Shown in pieces: positions 39,629 through 52,264 of a stretch of 64,000 nt of DNA. The stretch's first letter is position 1; every line of letters starts with the position of its first letter. The translations under genes were made by a program, and so were the position numbers. This DNA comes from Phaeotremella fagi. Its lineage: Eukaryota > Basidiomycota > Tremellomycetes > Tremellales > Phaeotremellaceae. The notes under the pieces were generated by a model, which had not been told where the DNA came from, did not search any database, and was given only the letters and a program-made list of their open reading frames with translations. The stretch lies in NCBI GenBank assembly GCA_001599715.1, contig BCHU01000007.1, positions 5,586 to 69,585 on the forward strand, read 5' to 3'.

Positions 39629-41455
39629 TTAAACATCAACTTCCATTGCCTCATTCCCCCTATTCAATTCTTCCCTCTTCATTCTCAACAATTCACTAGC
39701 CATCCAAGGCCGTTTTTCTAAAGATTTAGCGAAGATCGCACCGAAATTCTCCAACACCGCAGCGGAATTATAGGGAGGTATCAGTTCAGGTTGACTAGGT
39801 TTGGGAGTGGTGATGAGTTGGAGTGCCCTCTGATATTCTCTTTAGTGTTCTATCAAGTCAGAAAGATGAATTCGACGTACGATACAAGCCCTGATTAGAC
39901 CGTTTTTACCCTTCTTGTTACCAGTTTCATTTGGATATAGTCTAGCAGCTAGATCATCGATCCTAATCAAACCTTCACCGTTTTTACCCCATACACCCGA
40001 TTTTACTGCTGGTGCACCGACAGCTGTCAGACCAAGGACTGCTCCTTCGTATCGACCCGCTGGAGGGTGGTTAGCTCCAAGCGGTGAAGGGAATGGTGAG
40101 GAGAGTAATGTTTTCGTTAGCGTTGACGTGAGACCTGGGAAGTCAGTTATGAGATTGTAAATAAAGGAGAGAGTGCTTACGGGGAACAAGCCCAACATAG
40201 TTTTTACCATATTGCGTTACTATTTTACCCAACGCGTCGGAGGCTCTTGAACGAATATCGAAAGAAGAAGGTTGGTAGGAGGATGAACTTGAAGGTGGAT
40301 GAGGACCGAGGGGGACTGTCACAATGATAGATAAAAGTGGACCGAGTAGTTGATGCAGCTACACGTTAGTGCTTGATCATGAATGGACTACCCACATATG
40401 GTTCCAAAAACAACGCCTGATTATCCAGCAACGCTTCTAGGGTGTCGATCAAACAACCCAAAGTCCCCAGATGACCGGTCAAGCATTTCGAAATACTCTC
40501 CGCGATCCATTTGACGATATACGTCAACAATCCAGCTACAGCATGATCACTTCTTAAAGAAGCTAGAGCTGCTATCCTGTGTCGTTCTGCCTCCGGAATG
40601 TTATGCGTATCGGACGACGACGAGGCAGCGCCAGGTAGGATTGGGAGAACTGCGGTGGTTGGTATTAACGCTGTCGTTAATCGGGTGAAATATAGTTGAA
40701 GTTCTGTTGGGAGTTGTGATTTTGCTGTAGGTTTGAGAGCACTTGCTCCAGTTGACGGTGTAGGACCGAAGCGTGATGCTACGAATTGGAACAGATCAAT
40801 ACACTAAAATATCAAAGTTAGCACCGACTTACGCCCTGCTTTGCTAGGTAAAGGATTTTCCGGTATGGCAGGTTGAACACCTTCAACAGCCAGCCAATGA
40901 GCTTTCCATTTGACACCTGATGAACTTGCTATACCGGCTGGTAAAGGTTGTTTTAGATAGGTCGAAAAATCAATTTCATCATCGACGACATGATACATCT
41001 GAGGTGTACTTGAAGTAGATCCAGTACCAGTCGATATCGTTGAAGGTGGTATAGGTAGGAAAGGAAGTTGAGGTAAAGGAGTGGGAGGTATAAGTATAGG
41101 CTAATTGTGGATCAGTAAACGACATCCTAAATATACGCCTGACCCACCTCAACATTCAAAGCTTCTAAAGCGAATTCAATATCTTCAGGCATAAGAGTAT
41201 TTCTTCTACCATGAACCATGAACTTCTTTGCCTCTTGAATAATATGATGGAGTTTATACTCGACATCACCAGCTAAGAATTCAGCTGCACCTTGACCCAA
41301 AGCATCGATAGGTAAAGATTGAGCAACTTCCTATAATGTTATGATTTAATTTTTAGCTGATTCTCTATGGTTTTCGCTGATTCAAACTGGATTTAAATTG
41401 GACTTACAGATATACTATCGACTGGGTATATCCCTATGGCATGAGATGGAGCCAT
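39629..41455 (-). CDS. TAF6: TFIID/SAGA subunit TAF6
   Basis: About six exons. The start MAPSHAIGIYPVDSI leads, after an intron of roughly 77 nt, to the histone fold EVAQSLPIDALGQGAAEFLAGDVEYKLHHIIQEAKKFM and MPEDIEFALEALNVE. A proline-rich linker follows. The TAF6 HEAT-type C-terminal domain comes next: LQLYFTRLTTAL, LGTLGCLIDTLEALLDN, FDIRSRASDALGKIVTQYG, YEGAVLGLTAVG. TAF6 pairs with TAF9 in TFIID and SAGA and supports RNA polymerase II initiation in the nucleus. It is head-to-head with FIP1, 207 bp apart. Confidence 0.92.
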
Positions 41456-41662
41456 TCTGAAGATGTCTGAAGATGTTTGAGAATCGAAACGAGAGAGAAA
41501 GGTGAATGTTATTGCTTTCAGTGTTGTTCGATGACCGGCTTATTCGATCCCCCATTTAACAACACCACCCACCAAAGAATTCACTACCTTGAAAAGTATC
41601 AATTTATTTTCATTTTAAATAACCTAAAACTTCTTCATCTCTTCGATATTATTCGAAGTAAG

Positions 41663-44043
41663 ATGGACATGGATGAAGATGACTCCTTTCTCTATGGAGA
41701 AACCACTCCTGAACCGACAACCACTGGAGTGTCTGAAGGTAAGTCTAGTCGTGACCAAAGGGGTCAATAGAATGCTTACATGTCTTCGTCATAGGAGATG
41801 TCACGTCAAATGGTGTTAGTGCAGCAATGGCAGCGTAGGTCTACCCATATATCTTGAAATTCTATGTGCTAACAAACCCACCTCCCAGTTCCCTCGCCGC
41901 TTATGGTATAGATCCATCAACTGCTGTGAAAGAGGACAACCCTGAAGACGGTGGTGTTGAAGAGGACGACGATGACGACGACGAAGACAGTGATTCAGAT
42001 GAGGATGATATCAAACTTGTGTTCAACACTGGTGGTAGAGGATTGGATCTCCGGTAGGATTTTGATCTCTTTTCCCGTTTTTCCTGAACTCACAACCTAC
42101 AGCAAACCCCAAACGCAACAATCGAATGTTATAGGAATAGGCAAATGGGCGCAGACTGCAACTACGGCACCTTCTGCTGCTCCATCACTTACACCCGCAG
42201 CAAGCTCAGCTAGACGTAAGTGTGACTCTGAATTGTACTGAGATTCAGCTATTACCCCGGCAGTCGTACCAAATCAGACAACGGAGTATAATCCTCAATC
42301 AAGACCTACAGCATCTGCTCTTTCAAATCCACCCATAGCACCAACCATCGATTCGTCGACAGTACCAACAATTCAACCCGAACCTTCATCAGCTTTAACC
42401 ACTACCCAACCATTACCAACTAACGGCCAACCTCTTCCCCATTCATCACTTCCAGTCGTTACCGCACCTTCTACTCACCCTTCGATAGATCCTACGAAAC
42501 CTACAGGAATAATCCCATCATCAGGTCAATCAGTATATGACCTTGACTTAGGTCAATTTGAAGGTTCAGGTCAACCATGGCGTAAACCTGGTAAAGATTT
42601 ATCTGATTGGTTTAATTTCGGATTTGACGAAGTATCGTATCCAAAATATCTACGTTATAAACGAGAGATGGAAGGTGGTGTAACTGGATTACAAAATGTC
42701 AACTTGAGTGGATTCACACCAGATTTGGTAAACCTTTTACACATAAACGGTGGCAATAATCAAGGAAATAACGGAATGTATTTGAACAACGGTGGTATGG
42801 GAATGGGAATGGGATTGAATAACAATCTGAACATGGGAATGCCTATGGATATGGGAATGATGATGGGTCTACAAGGTGGTATGCCAATGGGTATGGGTAT
42901 ACCTCAACAAAACATGAACATGAATATGGGAATGGGAATGCAACCTCAAATGCAACAAGGACAGATGCAGGGTGGTCAAGGCCAAGCTCAAATTCGACAG
43001 GGTGAGTGTGGTGTCAATATATAATTCTTGTCTTACATCGGGTGCAGTATCTAATCGACCATCTGCAACTCCTGCTCCTCAAGTCGGTACTCCAAACCCC
43101 GAGGAAGTCAAGGAAGAGCCTGTTGATGAGGTGGGTAATCTTTTGAGACAGTTTCTGACCGCCCACAGTCGACTCCGGCATTAGAGGGAACGCCAGAATT
43201 CCAGCAACAACAGATGCAAGCTTTCCGTGGCCGTGGTGGACTTCCTGTCAGAGGAGTGACGCGAGGTGTCGTTCCCAGAGGTCGGGGTGGTGGTAAGTTC
43301 ACAGGCTGTGTTGTCGAACTTTGAGTAACAAAATCAAATTCCAGTTGCCGTCCCAGTCGGACCCAGAGCAGCTTTAGCAGGTAACATCCCCAAAGGACCT
43401 AAAGCTGGTAGATTCAGAGATAAAGACCGTGTAGATCCTAGTTCGATATCTGGAGGAGGTGGATTAGATTACGGAGGTGGAGGAGACGGAGGTGACAACG
43501 AAGAGAAATCCCGATCGAAATCTAGATCCAGGTCTAGATCTGGATCTATATCCAAAAGTCGTGATCAAAGTCTTACTCCTAGTCAGGAGCGTTCACGTGA
43601 ACTATCCAGATCGAGATCACGATCGAAATCGGTGGATGAATATAGTGATTCACCTAGTTCAAACACTAAATCCCGAAAGAGGCGATCAGGTAGGTCGTCA
43701 AGTTACAGGGAACGTGAGAGGGATAGGGATAAGGATGAGGAGGAAGATAGAGAAAGAAGAGCTAGACGTAAAGAACGTGAACGGGAACGTGAACGTGAGA
43801 AGGAGAAGGAGAGGGCTAGAGAAAAGGAGGAGAAAAGGAAAAGAAAGAAGAGGAATGACGGGACTGGGAGTGCCGAGTTGGGACCTGGTGGATGGGAGGA
43901 GGGTGAGGAAGAGGAGAGAAGGTCTTCTAGGTGGGTGACCAACTCTCTTTGACGGTGGGGTTTACTGATGATGTGACAGACGGAAGAGATCGCCCAGTGA
44001 AAGTGAGGAAGAGTATCGATCTTCACGATCGAAGAAACGATGA
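41663..44043 (+). CDS. FIP1: Pre-mRNA polyadenylation factor Fip1
   Basis: About nine exons. An acidic N-terminus (EEDDDDDDEDSDSDEDD) is followed by the Fip1 signature KPGKDLSDWFNFGFDEVSYP, which binds the cleavage/polyadenylation machinery. Then come a Met/Gly/Asn-rich segment (NMNMNMGMGM), RGRGG patches and a long Arg/Ser/Glu-rich tail (RSKSRSRSRSGS; REREREREKEKERA) ending YRSSRSKKR. Fip1 tethers poly(A) polymerase to the cleavage factor in the nucleus. The RS/RE tail resembles metazoan Fip1 more than the short budding-yeast form. It ends 180 bp from the XPT1 end, tail-to-tail. Confidence 0.9.
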
Positions 44044-44222
44044 TTGATGGAGGAAATGTGAAGAGGAAATTCTGTATTCATGGAGGGGACCTGGAAACGA
44101 TGCATGAGGAAATGGTTGTGAATTGAAAGGAACAACAACTCCCCATCCGTCAATATATCTGCATGTGAAATGAAATTGAATTGCTAGAATACTGATCTAT
44201 AATCTTGATCCTAATAACATCC

Positions 44223-45174
44223 CTAGATAGCAGGATTGAACTCCCTCTTCCTATCATGTTCTTCAATAGGTTCATCAGTTTCCCAAGGATAAGAAAGCCA
44301 AACGTCAGGTGTATCAACTGCAGCGAAGTATTTAACGTCTGCTGGTAATTCACCAGTTTTTGGTTTAAGTCTGGTGGTTGTTAGCTGGATATGATGGGGC
44401 GAATGAGGGGAGACAACTCACTTGTTATGAACGACGAAGATACCTAATTGAGTTTCCTTCTTTAATCGTTCTCTTTCGATTGGGTCTTGGACTTCAGCTA
44501 ATTGTTTCTCGATGTCGGATTGGAGTTCTCGAATGGTGTAGCTGTAGGGAGGAGTTAGATTAAATTATCCTAACATCAACTCTACTCACGACAGAGTCGT
44601 TCTTGAATCGTCGACTTCATCAACGACCAAAATTCTTCTACCCAAAAGACCACCATGGTTGAATTGATTACCGAGCTAAGAGTGATGTTCAGTAATTCTT
44701 CAACGAAATCAAGTTGAATGAAAAAGCTGTTAAACGACAACACTTTGACGTACAGTACTGAAATCCAACCATTGAGTTCTGACGACCTCAGTTCCAGCAA
44801 CCTCCGCGACTCCACCTACACTCTCATAGAGAGTCAGACCGACAGCTTGAATTGGGATATTCCTTTTTTGACCGTTTGAAGTTGTCTTGCAGAATGTTCG
44901 TAAGATTCTAGCTGGGATGAATCCACCTCCTCCGATGGCTATGAACAATGTTGGTGCTGTTGGCTGTCAGTGGGCGTCTCATCAGACTTGACTAAAGGAG
45001 AGCATACCAAAGTCCTCCTTGATCTTGACGGCTGTTCTTTGAATCGCGTTGTGGATGTCATTATAACTCAGACGATAACTGTGTTGGAGTCAGTTGGTAT
45101 TCTTATTATTCTTCTTTCGTATGAATTGGGAACCGTATTCAAAAGATAACCTACATTCCATCTGCTTCTGACAT
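44223..45174 (-). CDS. XPT1: Xanthine phosphoribosyltransferase
   Basis: About five exons. A tiny first exon (MSEADGI) joins YRLSYNDIHNAIQRTAVKI. The PRTase core has LFIAIGGGGFIPARILRTF, the flexible-loop region IQAVGLTLYESVGG, and the PRPP-binding RILVVDEVDDSRTTL. The C-terminal PDVWLSYPWE is typical of fungal Xpt1. The enzyme salvages xanthine (and possibly guanine or hypoxanthine) to the nucleotide using PRPP, in the cytosol. The length of about 230 aa is normal. Confidence 0.92.
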
Positions 45175-45483
45175 TGTGAAAAAGAACTATTTACAGTATA
45201 GAATAAAGTGAACAAGGAAAATAAAAATCTATATGGATTATAGTGTACGATCAAAATGTAGATAAAGAAATTTCTAATCTATCCGACCTCGTCGGAATCA
45301 TAACCAGCTGCTTGGCTCCATCTTATCAAGGTCTATCTCACTCAAATGCAACTCCTCATAGATAGTTCATGAAGCATACTGATCGCAAAGGGTGGGCATG
45401 AAGTCACTTCAATATCAAATGATACAAACAATGCATGTTGACCAGTATAATACCAAAATCTCATATTCTTCCCCATCCTCCCC
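45175..45483. other. Intergenic region between XPT1 start and FMC1 end
   Basis: 309 bp of AT-rich DNA with the XPT1 promoter. No gene or RNA is supported. Confidence 0.45.
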
Positions 45484-45949
45484 CTACTCAGGTTTATATT
45501 CTTTAGGAGAATCCAAACCAACTCTTCTAGCCGTAGCATGAATACGTTCCTCGGGTGACATATCGTGGAGTGGGTTATAACGTATAAGCAAGTCCTATAA
45601 GACGTTGGAATTCAGTCAACTGCCAATGGAGGAGAGGACAAAAATGGGTTAAATAAAAAAAAACTTACAGCATGTATCCTAGCAGCTCTCAAGAAATCTC
45701 TGGTTTCCAATAAAGTCTTTTCAATCTCTGTTGAATTCTTTGAGGACTTTAGGGAATCATCAATGAGGATACGGATCTGATTGTTGACTGTTGGATTACG
45801 AGTTGTTCTTGATTTTTTGGACTGGTTTTGGAGTCAATTCAATTCGTTTCTCATTTATAATCCCGTTGTATATCAAAATGAAGACTTACTGACAGCCTCA
45901 GCTCCCTCAATAGGGATCTGTAGAGATGAGTCGTTGATGATGAAGGCAT
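45484..45949 (-). CDS. FMC1: LYR-type ATP synthase assembly factor Fmc1
   Basis: Three small exons separated by introns of roughly 110 and 74 nt encode about 92 aa. The LYR motif is near the N-terminus (THLYRSLLREL), then LRAARIHADLLIRYNP and the C-terminal SPEERIHATARRVGLDSP, characteristic of Fmc1. Fmc1 is a mitochondrial matrix protein that helps assemble the F1 sector with Atp12. The exons are short and easy to miss; the call rests on spliced continuity and these conserved blocks. Confidence 0.85.
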
Positions 45950-46392
45950 TCTATGTTGTTGTATATGAATCGTACGGTAGATATAGTATCGAGATGAGAT
46001 TGATTATGGTTTGATCACTGCATAATGTTTTGGTGGCACAGATACAGAGATGTTGGCGAATTTCGTCGATTTTGAAAATCAAAGCTACCAGTATAATCTT
46101 CTGCGGTCGTTTATTCGGGATGCTGGAGAGACATCTATCTTCAGTCAGAGCAGAATCCGTCTCGTGAATGTGAGCTATGGTGTGTGTTGTGTATGGTGAA
46201 GTGTGTGATCATGAATTTCTACTCGATTCGAGCCCCTTCCGATGATGCTCTCCTTTCCTAGTGTTTCCGTACACAGCAGCCTCAACAGATTGTGGATACC
46301 CATTTAACCTGCCAGAGGTCAACAATATCAGGTCATACGTATTCATTATCTAGTAGCTACAGCAAGATACAAACAAAACATCCAACATTGAC
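45950..46392. other. Intergenic region between FMC1 start and the acyltransferase end
   Basis: 443 bp. CTCGATTCGAG at 46215-46225 is a short perfect palindrome. No supported gene. Confidence 0.4.
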
Positions 46393-47879
46393 TCATACAA
46401 CCAATTCGTCAAGTCTATTAGACCCCTCTATCAACCTTTCCAAGATTTTGCCAAAGCTAGCCTCAATCTTATCAATTACATGTTGATCAGCAACCACACC
46501 ATCTAACCAACCGATCATAACTCTCAACCCATGCTCATGACCAATCATCGAAATTTCAAAAGCGAATCCCCAAGGTTGGGGAGTTTGTGACCATGCCATA
46601 TCAGTGACCCCACTGGGTAAACTCATATAACCTAAATTCGAGATATGTAAAGTACTCAATGGAGCTCCGCTATGACCTAGAACAAATCAACACCGTATGT
46701 ATCTGATAAACTCGACTTACCTCGATTAGTCATATATTGTTCCCATCCAGTTGCTCTTTTCTTATCCCCCTCCCCAGGCGATATTTTAGGCTCAGGGATA
46801 TAAGTCAATAAGCCGTGATTAGCATGAGCTTCTTTGATTGTCGTCGTGGAACCGAAAAACTCTGAAAACGATTTAGCAAGTATCCAAAAATTATCATTTG
46901 AATTTGGATACAACGAATGTGAATTTCCAGAGGCGTAGCTGCCCGTACAGTATGGATGACCTAGGTTTGTTGTATCGCGTTCTGAACGTGGGATCGCTGA
47001 TCTGATATGGACGATTGGATCTGTTTTATCGGTAATTGACCAGATGGCTGTGTAACATGCGATAATCAGAACTGGATGAAGAGTCGATATACCTTCAGAT
47101 TTCGATTTTCGTTTTAACTCTTCGACACACTTTTGAGATATTGATAGTAAGCTATGACACTGTGTTCTGTCATAAGGAGAGATATTGATTTCACCTGGCC
47201 ATGAGATTCGATAACCTAGCCAACGTTGGATGAATGAGGGTAGAGACGGTAGTAACGATTCATGAAGCATTGTTTTGAGTAGAATCCAAATTGGAGTACT
47301 GATATCGTGTGTATCTTCTATACGACGCATTGTGGATAAGTTTTCGTATGGGAGTGAATCTATTGAGGGACATAATAAAGCTTCGAGTAGTGTGAATAAT
47401 CCCCTCCCATCTGTGATGCAGTGTTCAGCGGAGAGAACCAAGTATGAAGTGACACCACCATGGAAAAGTGTGATTCTCCACATAGGTCGTTGATCAGTAT
47501 CAGTACACGATAGTTTCCTCATCTCTGACGAAATTAATGATGACAGTCCATCCCGATCACTGGTTGATTGAGTAAAAACGATATCTCCGGGAGACCACTT
47601 TTCATCTTTCAACACGAATCGAGGAGTTTTGGTATATCTATCGACAACCCTTGAATATAACATTGGGAAATGGTCTTGTAGCTCATCAACTCTGCGATGA
47701 AGTTGTTCGATTGAAGGTGTCTTTGTTGGATCCAACGTCGCTCCCAGAGTTAAGATATATGGGCAACCTGCATTTCGACTTGCTATGAATAACCTTTCGT
47801 GGAGTGAGACTTGATGATCTGAGCTGGCAATCCTATTAGATTGGAAAGGGAAGCTTACCTGGCCTACTTTGACCTTCAT
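46393..47879 (-). CDS. Alcohol-acetyltransferase / condensation-like acyltransferase
   Basis: Two exons with a 44-nt intron encode about 480 aa. The catalytic HxxxD motif is in SAEHCITDGRG (about residue 155). The N-terminus has LHERLFIASRNAGCPY, typical of fungal alcohol O-acetyltransferase-like proteins. The C-terminus QTPQPWGFAFEIS lies where the family's DFGWG-like motif falls but is weakly conserved. The family transfers acyl groups from acyl-CoA to alcohols or amines in the CoA-dependent acyltransferase fold. There is no clear signal. An upstream ATG out of frame (47883 region) was not used. It is divergent to the DNA ligase gene across 183 bp. Confidence 0.8.
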
Positions 47880-48008
47880 TCATGATGTTATTTCATGAAA
47901 TATATACAGAATGAACATCAGAACTACTGTTGTCACCACCACTTCTACCGTTGCCGTCATCACTGACCACAATATGGGGACCCCACAATAACGTCACCAT
48001 CTACTCGT

Positions 48009-48009
<1 letters not shown>

Positions 48010-48040
<31 letters not shown>
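48010..48040. repeat. GTT trinucleotide microsatellite in a divergent promoter
   Basis: About ten GTT units lie between the acyltransferase and ligase start codons, some 25 bp before the ligase ATG. They are not in a supported reading frame. Length variation here could affect the ligase 5' leader. Confidence 0.85.
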
Positions 48041-48041
<1 letters not shown>

Positions 48042-48062
48042 CTTTCATCCATCTCTCATAAT

Positions 48063-49934
48063 ATGTCGACATCATTAGCCTCGACGTCCTCTTTGAGGCG
48101 ATGGTTACCCAAACTATCCCCCACGTTAACATACATGTCCTCTCGAAATCAATCATCCTCGACATCAACTCAAACAGTAAAACAGCAATTGCAAAGAACG
48201 TCCGAGCTCCAACGTCGAGTCGGAGCTGAGAACTCGAAATCAACAAAACAAAAGATAATATCAGAATATCCAGACTTGAAAGATCTACTGGAACAGTATG
48301 TACCTCCCTTAACCAACGTCTTGAACTGATAATGTATTGAATCTAGCGTTTACGATCCCAAATTCCGTACCCATCTCTCATCATCCAGTCTTCGTTCGTA
48401 TTCACCCAATCCATACACTGGCGAAATACCCAAAACTATATCAGAACTATTCGACTTATTAGGTCAACGAATAGTTACAGGAAACTCTGCAAAAGATCTG
48501 GTTTCGACATTTCTCTCTGTCAACGGTGTAGAAAAGACCGGGGAGTTGTATGGAATATTTGAAAGACTGTTGGATCGAAATTTGGTAGCTGGTTTCGGTG
48601 CAAGAACATTGTCATTAATCGATTGGCCTAAACCTGCATCTTCATCTTCGTCTCCTTCGAAATCCGATACACCACACTCTACGAAGTCATCGAAAAGTCC
48701 CAAAATCCCAAAACCCGCACGTTCACTAAAAACTTTCGCTTGTGCGCTCGGAAAGACTGTTCTTCCTGAAGAACTACCCAAACTATTCAAGGACCGTTCG
48801 ACCAAATGGTACGCATCCAGGAAACTTGACGGATGTCGTTGTCTCGTTGAAATTGATTTCCAGAAATCAAAAGATGCTTATGAGATAGTAGGTATGAAAA
48901 CTCTTTCACGTCAAGGCAACGAATTCACTTCTCTGGAGAATCTGAAGAAGAGTTTGGAAATCCTTAACGAACTACCTGAATTAAATGATTGGTTGGATGA
49001 CGATCCTGGCAATGATGGGATCAAGAAACTTATATTAGACGGAGAAGTATGCGTGATGAGACCGAGGACGGAGAAAGAGAAGATTGTCATTGCAGAGGAT
49101 ACCCCGGACTCAACTCCAGCAGCAGCTCTTTGGAAAGAAAGTAATCTAATCGAAGATTTCCCTTCGACAGTGTCATTGATCAAACGTCAAAATCAACAAA
49201 TTCCTTATCCAGTGTATTATCTTTTGGACGTGTTGACTTATGATGACACATCTACTCCCAGAAGGATATTCAGCGATCGTATAAACAGATGTGAGAGTGT
49301 TGGTAAACATCTGAAGGAAAGTGGGATGATCCGACATCTGGATCAAAAAATCGTTAGTAGTGTTGAGGAGGTTGAGGGGATGATTTGTAGAGCTTCCAAT
49401 GAGGGGTGGGAGGGATTAGTTCTGAGAGCTGATAAACCTTATCAAGGTAGTAGAACGTAAGTGCAACACCTAAATTACATTTTTCATGGCTAACTCATTA
49501 TAACAGCTCTGCAATCAGGAAATTCAAGCAATGGCAAGACGACGAATACGAAGTGAAATCAATTGATACTTCAAAAATGCGTCTAGCGATTCATGGAGTG
49601 TTTGACGAGTACGAAGCGTGTAGTAACCTTTGGATCGAACATAAAGGTAATTCTCACATTTGACTCGCTTACCTTGACTAATTGAACAACAGGTCATCCG
49701 GTATCAGTAGGAAGTGGATTCACTGCAGAGCAGAGATTACGTTACGCCAAAGATCCTAGTCAGATTGTAAGTCTTGTCTCTAACAGCGGACTTCGATAAA
49801 CTGATACCATCCAGGTTGGGAAACAAGTGACAGTTGAATATTTCGGTGAATCTCAAGCAGTTGGAAGAGATGGAATGAGTTTACGTTTCCCACGTATCAA
49901 GAATGTTTGGGAGGACGGTAAGAGGGATATCTAG
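48063..49934 (+). CDS. ATP-dependent DNA ligase with mitochondrial-like leader
   Basis: Start ATG 48063. The N-terminus STSLASTSSLRRWLPKLSPTL is Arg/Ser-rich without acids, a likely mitochondrial presequence. Ligase motifs are in order: ASRKLDGCRC (motif I, nucleophile Lys about 237), LSRQGNEF, LDGEVCVM (III), YYLLDVL, EGLVLRADKPYQ (IV) and IRKFKQW (V). A short OB-fold domain (KQVTVEYFGESQ, GMSLRFPRIK) follows. It lacks the large N-terminal DNA-binding domain of Lig1/Lig4 and is the size of compact viral or bacterial-type ligases. It would seal nicks in organelle DNA; this is inference. A possible last intron gives an alternative end at 50061. Confidence 0.85.
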
Positions 49935-50332
49935 GATTTTACACTGGTTGTAAAAGCTTGTAGTTCCTGGAGGACCAAACGGGATGTACGAACAGTATGA
50001 AAACTTGGAGATATTGAACTCGAGCACAATGGTTGTGGCTGTTTGGAAGAAGTTGGTCTAAATTTTATCGTGCAGCGTGTAAATTTGTACTGATTGTGAG
50101 ATACTTTTGAAAGTCTTTCTGAAAGACAACTGCTCAAATATTCTGAGATTCATATAGGAGTGAATGACTGCATACTGTGCATAGCTTGACTGACACCTAA
50201 TATTCCACCTTCCAACGATTTACACGTCATTTTCTTCGAACAATAAGCATATTTTCTAAACTGTGAAGAATGATGGTCATCTTCGTCTTTCACCTTCAAC
50301 TCTGTCTTCAAATGATATAGTCTTTCGTCAAC

Positions 50333-52264
50333 ATGATAAGCCTAAGATCACCTCCTGTGGGGAGGATGGTGTCTGCTTGGAATCCCTACAGGAGTACAAG
50401 TATGTCGAACATCCACCCAAGTTCCCTCCAAAACTCATGATCTTTTAGTAACTCATCGACGCTGTATTCAATCCTCAGTTGTATCTCTGACAACTCCATT
50501 GCTGGACTTGTATCGTCGACCGGTTGATTTCACCGGAAGAGTTCCTAAGAAATGGGTCAACCCTCCTCTTACAATTCAAATCGACAAACTACCTCTATTA
50601 CCTGTCATATACGATGAGACACTTTTAAAAGTCGTGAAGACTTCAGACAAATCGCACCAATCACTGGCATGTGAAGGAGATGCTATACTCTCTTCAATGA
50701 CATCCTTGGCGCTTTCCAGAGATTTTTCTGCTGTCGGGATATCTGCTGTAAGTCCTTGACCACTTGGCATGTGTATGATATTCAGTTTTAACCTGATTCT
50801 ATTTGATAGGTTCTTCGCTCAACTTTAGTATCAAATAACAATTGGTCATATCTGAGTTTAATCTACGGATTAGATCGTCTACTGTTTCCAAACGAGAAGT
50901 TTGAATCACTAGGTCAATATCGAATGGCAACTGCATTTGAAGCTTACGTAGGAGCGGCATATAAGGATGCAAGGCAACGAGGGAATACGGAAGAAATCTT
51001 GGATTGGGGAGATGACATGTTCAAACTCGATTGTTGGCCAGATTTACTTGAAAAACATCCACAAGCTCGACCTTTCGTTTTGACGCCATCTCAGGAAATC
51101 CCCTCAACGATCGATTCTGAAAACCAAATGAGACAGACTGCTCAAACCATACTCGCCGTCTTAGAACCGGGTGATACAATCACGAATGTTGAAAACCAAA
51201 TCTCCGTAGACAATTTGGGGAAGGATAACCACACAAAAACAGGTACCGAATCAAATTCAACAACAAACTCTTCAGATATCGCTTCAACAAGATCAGAGGA
51301 TGACTTCTTACTAAAAGACACGACGTTGAATCCAACAGCTATGAGCCCCGCTCCAAATTTAAAAACTGTATCCAACAACATGATATCAAATTCAGATACA
51401 TCATCGAAGAGACTTCCCCATTTCTTGGGTAGATTATCAGATATTCTCTTGGCAGGGACTGGTCCGAAAAATGAAGCATTGACAAAGTCTATGGAAAAGT
51501 GGTCAATAAATAAAGATGACAGTTCAATTCAAGGTGATCAAAAAGTCGAATCAGAACCAACAGTAGTGGATACGGTAACTTCAAATGAATCTAAAGTTCT
51601 TCAAACACCCCCACAAGCAGCTAAATCGCCTACACCTGCTAAACTACCAAAACCACCTGTCAAAGCAGCCACACCTAAGGTTACAGCATCGAAAGCTACC
51701 GCTACCAAGGTCACTTCAGCACCTACATTAGCCAAAATCGCAGTACCAAATCTCCCAGCTTCAAAAACAACAACTCAGACAACCGTATCGAAACCACCAC
51801 CTGCAAAAACAGTTACTAAAACGTCATCAATCGAATCAACTGCATTGAAATCGTCGACGCCTGAGGTGACCATCGCATCCCCTGCAACAGCATCCTCATC
51901 GTCCGGATCCGAAACGACAGTAACCGAAACCAAAACAACACCTATAGAACCCATAGAACCCATAGAATCACAGAAAACCAAATCACCCACGAAAACAAAC
52001 CCACCCATCAAACCCAAAAAATCGACCTCAAAGCCAGTAAAGGGAGTGAAAGTGAAACCAGCCAAAGTGGAGATGACCAAGAAAATGTTAAAGTTGAAAA
52101 AACAGGCGGAAGCTCATCAAAGAAAAATCAATATTATGAACACTGCTAAAGCGATAGAACGAGAGGTTTTTAGGAGCGTTGTTACTCCCCAATCCACTAC
52201 GGTCGGATTGGTATCTCGATCGGCTACTCAGCGTCAACGAGAACGTTATCAGCCTGGAGTATAG
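50333..52264 (+). CDS. RNase III-fold protein with mitochondrial-like leader and long low-complexity tail
   Basis: Three exons. The ATG at 50333 gives MISLRSPPVGRMVSAWNPYR, a basic presequence. A 49-nt intron then restores the frame into LLDLYRRPVDFTGRVPKKW. The RNase III-like core reads SLACEGDAILSSM (family LExLGDAxL), then LRSTLVSNNNWSYLSLIYGLD and MATAFEAYVGAAYKDA. The first catalytic Glu is Ala/Cys-region and the second signature Asp is Thr, so it is probably not a nuclease. It resembles RNase III-fold mitochondrial ribosomal proteins. A tail of about 300 residues rich in Thr, Lys, Ser, Pro and Ala ends with a basic KKMLKLKKQAEAHQRK helix. The role is uncertain. Confidence 0.7.

Noticed and set aside
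43703..44026. Ser-rich minus-strand open frame
   Set aside because: It is a shadow of the Arg/Glu-rich tail of FIP1.
46215..46235. Possible tRNA T-arm (CGATTCGAG)
   Set aside because: No matching acceptor, D or anticodon arms could be drawn around it.
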